From: Allorhizobium pseudoryzae
Lineage (GTDB): Bacteria; Pseudomonadota; Alphaproteobacteria; Rhizobiales; Rhizobiaceae
Reading direction: 5' to 3'
Length of the DNA stretch: 64,000 nt
Assembly (NCBI RefSeq): GCF_011046245.1
Contig: NZ_CP049241.1
Coordinates: forward strand, 1,814,001 to 1,878,000
The notes under the pieces were generated by a model. It had not been told where the DNA came from. It saw nothing but the letters and a program-made list of their open reading frames with translations, and did not search any database. Positions 36,574 to 44,390 of this stretch are shown piece after piece (position 1 is the stretch's first letter; every line of letters starts with the position of its first letter). The translations under genes and the position numbers were made by a program.

Positions 36574-36663
36574 TGTCAATGCGACCCTCGACTGTCCTTC
36601 TTACGTTTAGGCCGATGTTATGTCTTTTTTAAATGACCGGTCTTCGTCAAGCTGGTCTACGCC

Positions 36664-37047
36664 TTGTCAGACCTTTCAACGCGGGACGAACTGTTGCAGA
36701 TCCTCATCGTCGATGTCGAATATCTTGTCGCGCTGGAGGCTGAACAGGTTCTGGCGGAAGCGACGGGCAGCGCGGTCGAAATTGCGACGCCGCGGGATGC
36801 CTCCGACGTCCTCAGCCAAAGATCGTTTGACCTCATTCTTGCGGATGCATCGCTGGCTGCCGGTGCCGCCGGGCCTTCGCTCCGGCGGCATCATGAATCG
36901 GGTGGGGCCATCATCTTTTCTTCCGTCAATCGCGGCCATCTGGCTGGCGTCCCGGGATTTGAGGGCGCAGCCGTGATCTCCAAGCCGTTCGATGACGAAC
37001 TGCTTGTGACCTTGGTTCGCAATGTCAGGATTAGGGAAAAGGACTAG
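36664..37047 (+). CDS. Receiver-only response-regulator-like protein
   Basis: 127 residues, consisting only of a CheY-like fold. LLQILIVDVEYLVALEAEQVLAEA is the first strand and helix, FDLILADASLAAG carries the candidate phospho-acceptor Asp, and AAVISKPFDDELLVTLVRN carries the conserved Lys. The acidic pocket is reduced (VDVE instead of the usual DD/DE). No output domain exists. The start is uncertain: TTG 36664 is used and no in-frame ATG exists. The last 4 nt overlap the 3' end of ecfG on the other strand. Single-domain receivers act in general stress phosphorelays of other alphaproteobacteria, so a role in tuning PhyR is plausible. Confidence 0.7.
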   Translation: MSDLSTRDELLQILIVDVEYLVALEAEQVLAEATGSAVEIATPRDASDVLSQRSFDLILADASLAAGAAGPSLRRHHESGGAIIFSSVNRGHLAGVPGFEGAAVISKPFDDELLVTLVRNVRIREKD

Positions 37048-37610
37048 CTACCGAAGGCGCGGGCCGTGATGGCGGCATCACCCGGATCAGGGCCGTAATC
37101 GCTTTCACCGGCAACGCCCAGCATTTCCTGCAGACGGGTGCGGGCGCGCGAGACGCGGCTTTTGATCGTTCCGACAGCACATCCGCAGATCGTTGCGGCT
37201 TCTTCATAAGCAAATCCGGCAGCACCGACCAGAATGATGGCTTCGCGCTGGTCGTCCGGAAGCGAGTCGAGCGCCTTGCGGAAATCCTGCAGGTCGAGAC
37301 GGCCGTATTGCTCCGGATGAACGGAGAAACGTTCGCTGAATAGGCCGTCGCTGTCCTGAACTTCCCGGCCACGCTTGCGCATCTGGCTGTAGAATTCGTT
37401 GCGCAAAATGGTGAAGAGCCAGGCACGCATGTTGGTGCCGTGCGTGAAGCTTTTCTGGTTCGCCCAGGCCTTCATGATCGTGTCCTGCACCAGATCATCC
37501 GCCTTGTCGTGGCGACCGGTGAGCGAAACGGCGAAGGCGCGCAGGTTCGGCAAGGATGCCAAAAGGTCACGCTTGAAAGCGCGATTGACGTCGTCTTCGG
37601 ATGTTGTCAT
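37044..37610 (-). CDS. ecfG: General stress response ECF sigma factor EcfG
   Basis: 188 residues. Region 2 (LRAFAVSLTGRHDKADDLVQDTIMKAWANQ, MRAWLFTILRNEFYSQMRKRGRE) and region 4 (LDSLPDDQREAIILVGAAGFAYEEAATICGCAVGTIKSRVSRAR) match the EcfG/RpoE2/SigT family. It recognises GGAAC-N16/17-CGTT promoters and directs the alphaproteobacterial general stress regulon. It is cotranscribed with nepR (ATGA overlap) from an EcfG-like promoter at 37856-37880, i.e. autoregulated, and lies opposite phyR in the canonical arrangement. Confidence 0.96.
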   Translation of the reverse strand: MTTSEDDVNRAFKRDLLASLPNLRAFAVSLTGRHDKADDLVQDTIMKAWANQKSFTHGTNMRAWLFTILRNEFYSQMRKRGREVQDSDGLFSERFSVHPEQYGRLDLQDFRKALDSLPDDQREAIILVGAAGFAYEEAATICGCAVGTIKSRVSRARTRLQEMLGVAGESDYGPDPGDAAITARAFGS

Positions 37611-37822
37611 TTCGCATTCACCGACTTGGCCTGCTTCTCGGCTTCCTCGAGACGCTCCAGAAGCTCAAGAAAGCGATCCGGGATCGCCTCCTCCTGAACC
37701 GCGTCATAGAATTCGCGCAGCTTGCGCGAGATCGACGCGTTCGGGAGCGAGTTGCCCGGCCGGACTGTGTTCGATTGTGTTGTGTTCATCTTGTCTTTTT
37801 TTCTGGTTTCGTCGTCACTCAT
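37607..37822 (-). CDS. nepR: Anti-sigma factor NepR
   Basis: 71 residues if ATG 37822 is used, 60 from ATG 37789; neither has a strong ribosome binding site. The conserved core SRKLREFYDAVQEEAIPDRFLELLERLEEAE is the NepR helix pair that clamps EcfG and alternatively binds the sigma-like domain of phosphorylated PhyR. The stop overlaps the ecfG start, ensuring coupled production of sigma and anti-sigma. Confidence 0.93.
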   Translation of the reverse strand: MSDDETRKKDKMNTTQSNTVRPGNSLPNASISRKLREFYDAVQEEAIPDRFLELLERLEEAEKQAKSVNAK

Positions 37823-37855
37823 CACGCGGGCTGCCCATACGCTCTTGATCGGAGA

Positions 37856-37880
37856 AATGCTCGGGATCAAAAAAAGTTCC
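37856..37880 (-). promoter_or_regulatory. EcfG-type promoter for nepR-ecfG
   Basis: Minus strand GGAAC (37880-37876), 16 nt, CATT (37859-37856); it fits GGAAC-N18-TT. It shares an 11-bp-arm inverted repeat (37870-37899) with the phyR promoter. Confidence 0.65.
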
Positions 37881-37888
37881 CGGTGGGC

Positions 37889-37913
37889 GGAACTTTTTTT
37901 CTTCGTTATTGTT
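37889..37913 (+). promoter_or_regulatory. EcfG-type promoter for phyR
   Basis: GGAAC (37889-37893), 16 nt, TGTT (37910-37913), 43 nt before the phyR ATG. It is divergent from, and only 8 nt apart at the -35 elements from, the nepR-ecfG promoter. Confidence 0.65.
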
Positions 37914-37956
37914 GATACCACGTTCATTGCCCTCAGGGCATCAGGGGAGATTCTGA

Positions 37957-38751
37957 ATGTCACTTACCACACGCGTTGCGTCCCACCTTCCGTATCTGCG
38001 TCGATACGCTCGCGCGGTTACCGGCTCGCAGACCTCGGGAGACGCATATGTTGCTGCGGTCTTGGAAGCGTTGATTGCCGATGTCTCCATCTTTCCGGAA
38101 ACGTCCAAGGACCGCGTTTCGCTCTACAAACTGTTTGTTGCGATCTTCGGTTCCACCGATATCGAAATCCGTCCGATCGAATCCCCGTTTGCCTGGGAAC
38201 AGCGCGCGGTGGCCAACCTGGCCAACCTGCCGTCTCAGGCCCGGCATGCCTTCCTCCTGATTTCCGTCGAAGGATTTACGCTGGAAGAAACGGCGGAGAT
38301 CCTCGACGTCGATATGGGCGAGGTCACCCGCCTACTGGACGAAGCCTCGCGTGAAATTTCCCGCCAGGTCGCGACCGACATCATGATCATCGAGGACGAG
38401 CCGCTGATTGCGCTCGACATCGAGCAGATGGTGCAGGATCTCGGCCATCGAGTGACCGGCATTGCCCGCACCCACAAGGAGGCCGTGAGCCTGTTCAACA
38501 GCTCGGGCCCGAAGATGGTCCTGGCCGATATCCAGCTCGCCGACGGCAGCTCGGGCATTGATGCCGTCAACGAAATCTTGAAGACCTCCAGCGTGCCGGT
38601 GATCTTCATCACGGCCTTCCCGGAGCGCCTGCTCACCGGCGAACGTCCGGAGCCGGCCTTCCTGGTCACCAAGCCGTTCAATCCGGACATGGTCAAGGCC
38701 CTGATCAGCCAGGCCCTGTTCTTCAACGAGGCGGTGAAGGCTGCGGCGTAA
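37957..38751 (+). CDS. phyR: PhyR, anti-anti-sigma response regulator of the general stress response
   Basis: 264 residues. The N-terminal sigma-like domain (about 1-130; LPYLRRYARAVTGSQTSGDAYV, LPSQARHAFLLISVEGFTLEETAEIL) mimics EcfG to titrate NepR. The C-terminal receiver (about 140-260) has an acidic pocket Glu146-Asp147, phospho-acceptor Asp191 in VLADIQLADG and Lys239. The block VIFITAFPERLLTGERPEP is the PhyR-specific version of the receiver 4-5 face. GGGGAG precedes the ATG. Phosphorylation, probably by the kinase encoded downstream, frees EcfG. Confidence 0.97.
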   Translation: MSLTTRVASHLPYLRRYARAVTGSQTSGDAYVAAVLEALIADVSIFPETSKDRVSLYKLFVAIFGSTDIEIRPIESPFAWEQRAVANLANLPSQARHAFLLISVEGFTLEETAEILDVDMGEVTRLLDEASREISRQVATDIMIIEDEPLIALDIEQMVQDLGHRVTGIARTHKEAVSLFNSSGPKMVLADIQLADGSSGIDAVNEILKTSSVPVIFITAFPERLLTGERPEPAFLVTKPFNPDMVKALISQALFFNEAVKAAA

Positions 38752-38781
38752 CAATCGCCGCATCCTCGCCTCCCTTCTTTG

Positions 38782-38806
38782 GGAACATCCTCGACGGCTC
38801 ATCGTT
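38782..38806 (+). promoter_or_regulatory. EcfG-type promoter downstream of phyR
   Basis: GGAAC (38782-38786), 16 nt, CGTT (38803-38806): exact consensus, in the phyR-kinase gap, reading towards the kinase 225 nt away. Confidence 0.75.
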
Positions 38807-38838
38807 GGAGGCCTTGAGAAGCGTGAGGCGACCGGCTG

Positions 38839-38970
38839 ATGGTCAGGCATGTGGGTGTGGTCAGCGGAGGCTTTGTGCCGCCGTCCCTCCCCATGGAGCC
38901 GCAGTCTGCGCAAGGCGTTAGCATCAAAATGTGTGTTGCCGGGTTGTTAACACGGCTCGCTGCCCTATAA
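38839..38970 (+). CDS. Possible small protein in the leader of the kinase gene
   Basis: A 43-codon frame starts at ATG 38839, about 25 nt behind the expected start of the EcfG transcript, preceded by a weak GAGG. It ends in a hydrophobic stretch (MCVAGLLTRLAAL). Nothing recognisable. It may be chance coding in a long leader; listed because the promoter placement would make it the first frame of that RNA. The remaining 38752-39031 gap shows no other feature. Confidence 0.2.
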   Translation: MVRHVGVVSGGFVPPSLPMEPQSAQGVSIKMCVAGLLTRLAAL

Positions 38971-39031
38971 CGGTGACAGCGGGGCCGTCTGCGCGTCGGC
39001 AGCGTACACAAATCGGTCATCGGAAGGCGGA

Positions 39032-40054
39032 GTGTATTTCTTGTCGCATCAGCTGACATGGCAACAGGCTGGTGAGGGTGACGACAAGTTGCGTGATTTT
39101 TTCATGCCAGCTCTCGTTGATCTCGGTGCAAGCGTCATCATCCAGGATTTTGACCGGAACTATCTGTTTGTCACCAATCTCCCCGTGATCTGGGCCGGTG
39201 GTCTGTCCGACCAGCCGGATGATCTTACGCTTTTCGGCGGGGAGATCGCCGAACGACTGGCTGTCCTGAAAAATAGCCTGACCCAGACGGGCCAGAAGGG
39301 CCATGTGGAATTCAGCGTCGGTTCGGAAGAGGTCTATGAGTTCCGCATCCAGACGCTCGAGATCGAAGGGCAGGGGCTTTACCTCGTCACCACCATCGTC
39401 GATCGTTCGGAAGAGCGCCACCGGGAGCGTCTTCTGCGCGCTCTTCTGCGGGAAGTCAGCCATCGCTCCAAGAACCTGCTCGCCATCATCCAGAGCATTG
39501 CGCTGCAGACGGCGCGTTATTCCGTAACCTTGGACATGTTCCTCAACAAGTTTCGCGGCCGCTTGTATTCGCTGTCGCAATCGCAGGATCTGATCACGGA
39601 CTCCAGTTGGCGCGGCGCCTATTTCTACGATCTCGTGCGACAACAGACGGAAAAATATCTTCCGGAAAATCCGCATCTGGTGCGGGTCAGCGGCGATAAC
39701 GTGCTGTTGACGCCGAATGCGTCCCTGCATCTCGGGCTTGCCATGCATGAGTTGATCGTCAATGCGGTCAGTCACGGCTCTCTCGTCAAGAACGGCCGCG
39801 CGATCAGCGTGAGCTGTCACAGACTGCAGGTGAACGGGCAGGATTCGCTCGAGGTGCGCTGGGAGGAGGGGTTGCCGAGAACCAATGGCCGGCACGAGAC
39901 CGGGCAGACGGAAGAAACCTTGAAGGCCAATTTTGGCAGCACGGTTCTGGAAAGGGTCGTGCCGGCTTCGGTCAATGGCAAGGGGCGCTACCAGATCTCG
40001 TCCGAACGCATCAGCTATAGCCTGGTATTCCCCATCGATCACATCTCCGAATAA
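39032..40054 (+). CDS. Soluble HWE-family sensor histidine kinase, probable PhyR kinase
   Basis: 340 residues from GTG 39032. A TTG at 39041 is also possible and is better spaced from GGAAGGCGGAG at 39021-39031. The N-terminal half (about 1-125) looks like a PAS-type sensor (LVDLGASVIIQDFDRNYLFVTNLP). The H-box LLREVSHRSKNLLAIIQSIALQTAR has phospho-acceptor His144; the ATPase part has HELIVNAVSHGSL (N-box) and the diagnostic W-x-E as VRWEEGLP, which defines HWE kinases. There are no membrane segments. Adjacency to phyR and a stress promoter suggest it phosphorylates PhyR; its signal is unknown. Confidence 0.88.
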   Translation: MYFLSHQLTWQQAGEGDDKLRDFFMPALVDLGASVIIQDFDRNYLFVTNLPVIWAGGLSDQPDDLTLFGGEIAERLAVLKNSLTQTGQKGHVEFSVGSEEVYEFRIQTLEIEGQGLYLVTTIVDRSEERHRERLLRALLREVSHRSKNLLAIIQSIALQTARYSVTLDMFLNKFRGRLYSLSQSQDLITDSSWRGAYFYDLVRQQTEKYLPENPHLVRVSGDNVLLTPNASLHLGLAMHELIVNAVSHGSLVKNGRAISVSCHRLQVNGQDSLEVRWEEGLPRTNGRHETGQTEETLKANFGSTVLERVVPASVNGKGRYQISSERISYSLVFPIDHISE

Positions 40055-40180
40055 GATCCTTCGGCAGGACGAGGATACGACGTCGCCTTCTGGCGCGGAG
40101 CGAGGCGCTGGCGTCCTTCGTGCTGGATCCGTGCGAGATGTCTGAGAGCGGTTTCGTCGGGTGGCATGCAACGAGGCACG

Positions 40181-40218
40181 AAAAAACGGTCTCGATTTCC
40201 GAAGAAATCGAGACCGTT
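40181..40218 (-). terminator. Strong intrinsic terminator, minus strand
   Basis: Perfect 15-bp stem (40185-40199 / 40204-40218) with a CGAA tetraloop on the plus strand (UUCG in the minus-strand RNA), followed on the minus strand by six T (40186-40181). It closes the predicted small RNA at 40181-40289 and would also stop readthrough from the permease operon upstream. Confidence 0.9.
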
Positions 40219-40289
40219 GGTCTCTTCGAGGGGGATGAAGAGTTATCTGGAAGCTTTGAAGGGCGGGGGACGGGGGCGCTTCCAGATAT
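40181..40289 (-). ncRNA. Predicted EcfG-dependent small RNA with C-rich loops (GsrN-like)
   Basis: An exact EcfG promoter (40320-40296) is followed by about 105 nt without an obvious reading frame. Predicted fold in RNA order: stem 1, 11 perfect base pairs (40288-40278 / 40254-40244), holding a 23-nt loop containing CCCCCGUCCCCCG; stem 2, 6 bp (40242-40237 / 40227-40222), with loop AUCCCCCUC; then the terminator stem ending in U6. C-rich loops can pair with purine-rich Shine-Dalgarno regions. GsrN of Caulobacter is a small RNA of the same regulon, encoded near sigT-phyR and using a C-rich loop on target mRNAs; homology here is inferred from context and structure, not from an alignment. Confidence 0.7.
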
Positions 40290-40295
40290 GCTAAG

Positions 40296-40320
40296 AACGA
40301 GCGGCAGAGACTTTGGTTCC
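40296..40320 (-). promoter_or_regulatory. EcfG-type promoter of the predicted small RNA
   Basis: Minus strand GGAAC (40320-40316), 16 nt, CGTT (40299-40296): exact consensus. No protein gene follows on this strand until beyond the terminator at 40181. Confidence 0.8.
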
Positions 40321-40382
40321 GCAGGTTCGGAAAAAAGTTCGATTTTTCTGAGAGAGATTTTTGACGCCACCCATGGTGGGGC

Positions 40383-40407
40383 GTTCCCGCAGGCTTGCCG
40401 CGGGAAC
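40383..40407 (-). terminator. Hairpin after the permease operon
   Basis: 8-bp perfect stem GTTCCCGC / GCGGGAAC with a 9-nt loop, 13 nt beyond the stop at 40421. There is no T run; it is probably a 3' end stabiliser or weak terminator. The rest of 40321-40420 holds nothing else clear. Confidence 0.4.
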
Positions 40408-40420
40408 AGGAGGCGGTCGT

Positions 40421-41341
40421 TCAGCGCGTCATGCTTCTCGGGTCGAGCGCATCGCGAACCGCATCGCCGACATAGTTGACGCTGAGAACGGTGAGCGAGA
40501 TGGCAAGGCCCGGCCAAAGCACGCGCGACGGCGTGATCTGCAGGAAGTTCGCCCCGTCGAAGAGCAGGCGTCCCCAGGTCGGGAAGTCCGAAGGGAAGCC
40601 CAGTCCGAGAAAGCTGAGCGCCGATTCCGTGATGATGGCCGAGGCAATGCCGAGCGTCGCCGAGACCATGATCGAAGACAGCACGTTCGGCAGGATGTGC
40701 CTTAGCACGATGCGGTATTCCCGCATGCCGCTGCTCTGCGCCGCCGTGATGAACTCCTGGCTTTTGACGGCCAGCACGTCACCCCGCACGATGCGGGCGG
40801 TGTGCATCCAGCTCGTCACGCCGATGACGAAAACGATCAGGATGAAGATCCCGGTTTCCGGACCGAAGGCCGCCCGCAACGTATCGCGGAACAGCATGAT
40901 GATCACCAGCAGGAGCGGCAGCAGCGGCAGTGCCAGGAAAAGGTCCGTCAGACGCATCAGCGGGCCGTCGAGCCGGCGGAAATACCCCGAAAGGACACCC
41001 ACCAGGGTGCCGAGGAACAAGGAGAGCAGCATGGCCGTCATGCCGACGGCAAGCGAGATCTGCCCGCCGGCCATGACCTGCGCCAGCATGTCGTGACCGA
41101 GATTGTCGGTGCCGAAGGGATGCACCCAGGACGGTCCCTGGTTCTTGGCGCGGATATCGATCTTGTTCGGGTCGATCGTATGGATGAACGGCCCGACGAA
41201 GACGATGAGCAGGATGGCGATGAAGATGGCTAGGCCAGCCACGCCGCCCTTGTGCCGGCGGAATTTTCGCCAGAACAGCATCATCGGCGTTTCCGCATCC
41301 GCCTTCTTGATCGCTTGAGCGGTCATGGTTGCATCAGTCAT
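40421..41341 (-). CDS. Peptide ABC transporter permease (DppC type), third system
   Basis: 306 residues from ATG 41341, which overlaps the end of the preceding permease gene by 8 nt. A first helix follows MLFWRKFRRHKGGVAG; GTDNLGHDMLAQVMAGGQ and the EAA loop SQEFITAAQSSGMREYRIVLRHILPNVLSSI are present, ending VGDAVRDALDPRSMTR. It is the last gene of the minus-strand operon of binding proteins and permeases. Confidence 0.93.
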   Translation of the reverse strand: MTDATMTAQAIKKADAETPMMLFWRKFRRHKGGVAGLAIFIAILLIVFVGPFIHTIDPNKIDIRAKNQGPSWVHPFGTDNLGHDMLAQVMAGGQISLAVGMTAMLLSLFLGTLVGVLSGYFRRLDGPLMRLTDLFLALPLLPLLLVIIMLFRDTLRAAFGPETGIFILIVFVIGVTSWMHTARIVRGDVLAVKSQEFITAAQSSGMREYRIVLRHILPNVLSSIMVSATLGIASAIITESALSFLGLGFPSDFPTWGRLLFDGANFLQITPSRVLWPGLAISLTVLSVNYVGDAVRDALDPRSMTR

Positions 41342-42344
41342 AACGGATCCTCGGGTCCAGGATGCCGTAGAGAACGTCGGCAATCAGGTTGAAAAGCACG
41401 ATCAGCACCGCGAAGATGAAGGTGAGCGTCTGGACGAGCGGAATGTCTGCGCCCTGGACGGCGGTGATCAGCAACTGGCCGAGACCGTTCACCCGGAAGA
41501 TCTGCTCGGTGATGATGGCGCCGGAGAAGATCGTCGGCACGCCGAGTGCAATCACGGTGACGACCGGGATCAGGCTGTTGCGCAGCACATGCACGAGCAG
41601 GACGACCTTTTCCTTCACGCCCTTGGCGCGCGCGGTGCGGACATAGTCCTGGCTCAAGTTATCCAGCATCGACGCGCGCACGAAGCGGGCGATCTGCGAG
41701 GCGTTGTAGAGTGCCAGAACAGTGACCGGCAGCACCATCTGCTTGACCTGCGCCACGAAACTCGACCAGTCGTTCACCACGAGGTTGGTATCGTAGATCG
41801 AGGGAAACCACTGCAGGTAGGAGGAGAAGATGACAATCAGCACCACGCCGGTGAAGAAGGTCGGAACCGAATAGCCCACCATGGTCACGAAGGTGCCGAT
41901 CTGGTCGAAGATCGAGTACTGGCGATAGGCCGAGATCACGCCCACGGGAATGGCAATCAGGATGCCGAAGACATAGGCCATGCCGACGACCCACAGCGTC
42001 TGTGGCAGGCGCTGCACGATCAGATCAACGACAGGGCTGCGGGTGGCCCAGGACAGGACGCGCATACGTTCGCCATCGCCGATGGTGATGCCGAAAAGCT
42101 GCTCGATAATGTTGAGCGGTTCGTTGACGAAGAATTGCTTCAGCCACAGCAGGTAGCGGATCATGAAGGGCTGGTCGAGGCCCATGGCGGCGCGAATCTG
42201 CTCACGCACTTCCGGCGGGATGGTCAGCGGCAGGTCGCCAAGCGGATCGTTCGGTGCCAGGTCGAGCAGCGCGAAAATGACGAAACTTATCACAAGCAGC
42301 GTCGGTACGGCGAACATCAGTCGCCGGATCGTATAGGTAAACAT
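41334..42344 (-). CDS. Peptide ABC transporter permease (DppB type), third system
   Basis: 336 residues from ATG 42344; a TTG one codon earlier is ignored, and GGAG lies 8 nt upstream. It begins MFTYTIRRLMFAVPTLLVISFVIFALLDLAPNDP; the EAA loop is SQDYVRTARAKGVKEKVVLLVHVLRNSLIPVV. The 75-nt gap to the upstream binding-protein gene is without a clear terminator. Confidence 0.93.
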   Translation of the reverse strand: MFTYTIRRLMFAVPTLLVISFVIFALLDLAPNDPLGDLPLTIPPEVREQIRAAMGLDQPFMIRYLLWLKQFFVNEPLNIIEQLFGITIGDGERMRVLSWATRSPVVDLIVQRLPQTLWVVGMAYVFGILIAIPVGVISAYRQYSIFDQIGTFVTMVGYSVPTFFTGVVLIVIFSSYLQWFPSIYDTNLVVNDWSSFVAQVKQMVLPVTVLALYNASQIARFVRASMLDNLSQDYVRTARAKGVKEKVVLLVHVLRNSLIPVVTVIALGVPTIFSGAIITEQIFRVNGLGQLLITAVQGADIPLVQTLTFIFAVLIVLFNLIADVLYGILDPRIRYD

Positions 42345-42419
42345 CAAGGGGTCTCCGGACGGTCGCCGAGAAGCAAATGCCGGTCCCGCACGGCAAGGTG
42401 CGGGACCGGCGTTCAGGAC

Positions 42420-44123
42420 TTACTTCTTGCGAGACCAGTCCGCGACATTCCACAGTTCGGAATCCCAGGCATTCATCTTCACGCCGTTCAGCGTGACGGA
42501 ATGCGAGGAGATCTGGCCGCGGTGGATGAGCGGAATGTGTGCGCCCTCGGCGGTCAGCATGTCGTTGGCCTTGATGGCAAGCTCAGCGCGCTTCTTGAGA
42601 TCGGCTGTCTTCGACAGTTCGGCGACGATCTTGTCGTATTCCGGGTTGCAGTAACGCGGAATGTTCTGGCCCTGCCAACCGTTTGCCGGAGACGGGATCT
42701 TGTCGCACAGCCACTCTGCCAGGTACTTTTCCGGGTCCGTGCCGTCGAAGTTGTTGGTGTACATTTCGAGGTCGGCATAGAACTTCTGGAAGGTATCCGG
42801 GCTTGCCGGGTCACCGCCGAAGAAGACCGATGCCGAGACGTTGCGCAGTTCGGATGCAACGCCGATCTGCTGCCACCAATCCTTGACGAGGGCCTGCGTG
42901 CCCTGGCGGACGGAGTTGGTCGAGGTCTGGTAGAGGAAGGAGAGCTTCACGCCATCCTTGGCGCGGATGCCGTCACTGCCCTTCTTCCAGCCGGCTTCGT
43001 CGAGCAGCTTGTTGGCGCCTTCGATATCCTGCTTCAGGCACCAGTCGTTGGTGGTGGAGATGTAGACATCGGGAGCCGGTACGATGTTGCAGGTCGGCTT
43101 GCCTGCTTCCCCGTAGCCGGCCTCGTCGATGATGTCGCGATCGATGGCCATGGACAGCGCCTTGCGCACCGCCGGATCAGAGAGAGCCGGATGCTTGCCG
43201 CCTTCAACCGTTGAGCGCTTGTCGCCAAGCTTCGTATCTGGGTTGGTCCAGTTGACGTTGATACGCTCGACCTGGGTGCCGAACGAGTTGACGAGCACAC
43301 CCTTGCCGGCCTTCAGCATGGTTTCGAGCACTTCCGGCTCGACCTGCATGTTCCAGCCATAGTCATATTCGCCGGTTTCCAGGACGGCGCGAGCGGCAGA
43401 GGCTGCGTCGCCGCCGCCCTTCAGGGTGGCGCTGGCGAAGGCCGGCTTGTCGGCCTCACGGAAGTTCGGGTTTGCGGTGAAGGTGATGACGTCGTTCGGC
43501 TTGAATTCCTTCACAACGAACGGGCCGGTGCCGATCGGGCCGAAGTTGGCCGAGGTGCAGCCCGGTGCCTTGGCGCCGACGCAGTCCTTGAACTGTGCTT
43601 TCTGAAGGATCGGCTGCTGTGCGCCGACGAAAGCACCGTACGGATAATATTTCGGCTCGCTGAAGGACACCTTCACCGTCTGCTTGTCGACAGCTTCGAC
43701 ATTGGTGATGCCTTCGAACTGGGCCTTCTGGGCGCAGCCGCCATCGGGAGCGGTGCAATACTGCCAGGTGAAGACGACGTCGTCCGCGGTGAAGTCGGAG
43801 CCGTCGGACCACTTGACGCCCGGCTTCAGCTTCCAGGTGATGCTCTTCATGTCCTTGGCGACGCCGCCATTGTCGACGGTCGGGATCTCGGTCACGAGCC
43901 ACGGCACGAGTGCACCCGTTTCATCGTAACGCGCCAGCGGTTCGATGACCATGGAGGAGCTGTAGACCTCCTTGGTGCCGCCGGACAGATACGGATTGAG
44001 GGTGGAAACGGCCTGCCAGAACAGGATCTTCAGATCGCCGTCAGTACCACGCTGAGCGTGCGCTGCACCCGACATCGCCAAAGCGGCAACGGTGCCCGCC
44101 AGCAGGATTTTGAACTTTCTCAT
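42420..44123 (-). CDS. Peptide ABC transporter substrate-binding protein, copy 1
   Basis: 567 residues. The start at 44123 has GGGG upstream and begins the signal peptide MRKFKILLAGTVAALAMSGAAHAQ. SBP_bac_5 protein: MKSITWKLKPGVKWSDGSDFTADDVVFTW, IGTGPFVVKEFKPNDVITFTANPNF. It contains several Cys (CTAPDGGCAQ, DCVGAKAPGC) shared with the neighbouring paralogue at 44445-46142, with which it is colinear throughout. Tandem duplication is evident. An ORF start at 44180 is rejected because it lacks the signal. Confidence 0.93.
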   Translation of the reverse strand: MRKFKILLAGTVAALAMSGAAHAQRGTDGDLKILFWQAVSTLNPYLSGGTKEVYSSSMVIEPLARYDETGALVPWLVTEIPTVDNGGVAKDMKSITWKLKPGVKWSDGSDFTADDVVFTWQYCTAPDGGCAQKAQFEGITNVEAVDKQTVKVSFSEPKYYPYGAFVGAQQPILQKAQFKDCVGAKAPGCTSANFGPIGTGPFVVKEFKPNDVITFTANPNFREADKPAFASATLKGGGDAASAARAVLETGEYDYGWNMQVEPEVLETMLKAGKGVLVNSFGTQVERINVNWTNPDTKLGDKRSTVEGGKHPALSDPAVRKALSMAIDRDIIDEAGYGEAGKPTCNIVPAPDVYISTTNDWCLKQDIEGANKLLDEAGWKKGSDGIRAKDGVKLSFLYQTSTNSVRQGTQALVKDWWQQIGVASELRNVSASVFFGGDPASPDTFQKFYADLEMYTNNFDGTDPEKYLAEWLCDKIPSPANGWQGQNIPRYCNPEYDKIVAELSKTADLKKRAELAIKANDMLTAEGAHIPLIHRGQISSHSVTLNGVKMNAWDSELWNVADWSRKK

Positions 44124-44390
44124 GCTTTTCCCCTTAAGAGACGTTTTTTGCGTTTCGGCCAGCACGGCCATGGTCGCCACACCATATCGCCACCCTCACT
44201 GTTTCCTCCCAGTTCGGCAGCGAATCTCTGAAATTAGCTCCTCGGCATACACCCGGCGGACCACTCTTTTTGGCGGTTCCTGCAGAGTATGAACAAATTT
44301 TAAGCCATCTAAGCACAAGCCTATTTTGCGTTCAAGATGGAAGTTCCCGCTTTCGGCATCGTGCAGACGATATTCCAGCCGGTGGCCGAA

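Noticed and set aside
40403..40421. GGAAC followed by CGTT at the end of the third-system DppC gene
   Set aside because: Spacer is only 10 nt, outside the 16-17 nt needed for an EcfG promoter; GGAAC is an arm of a hairpin.
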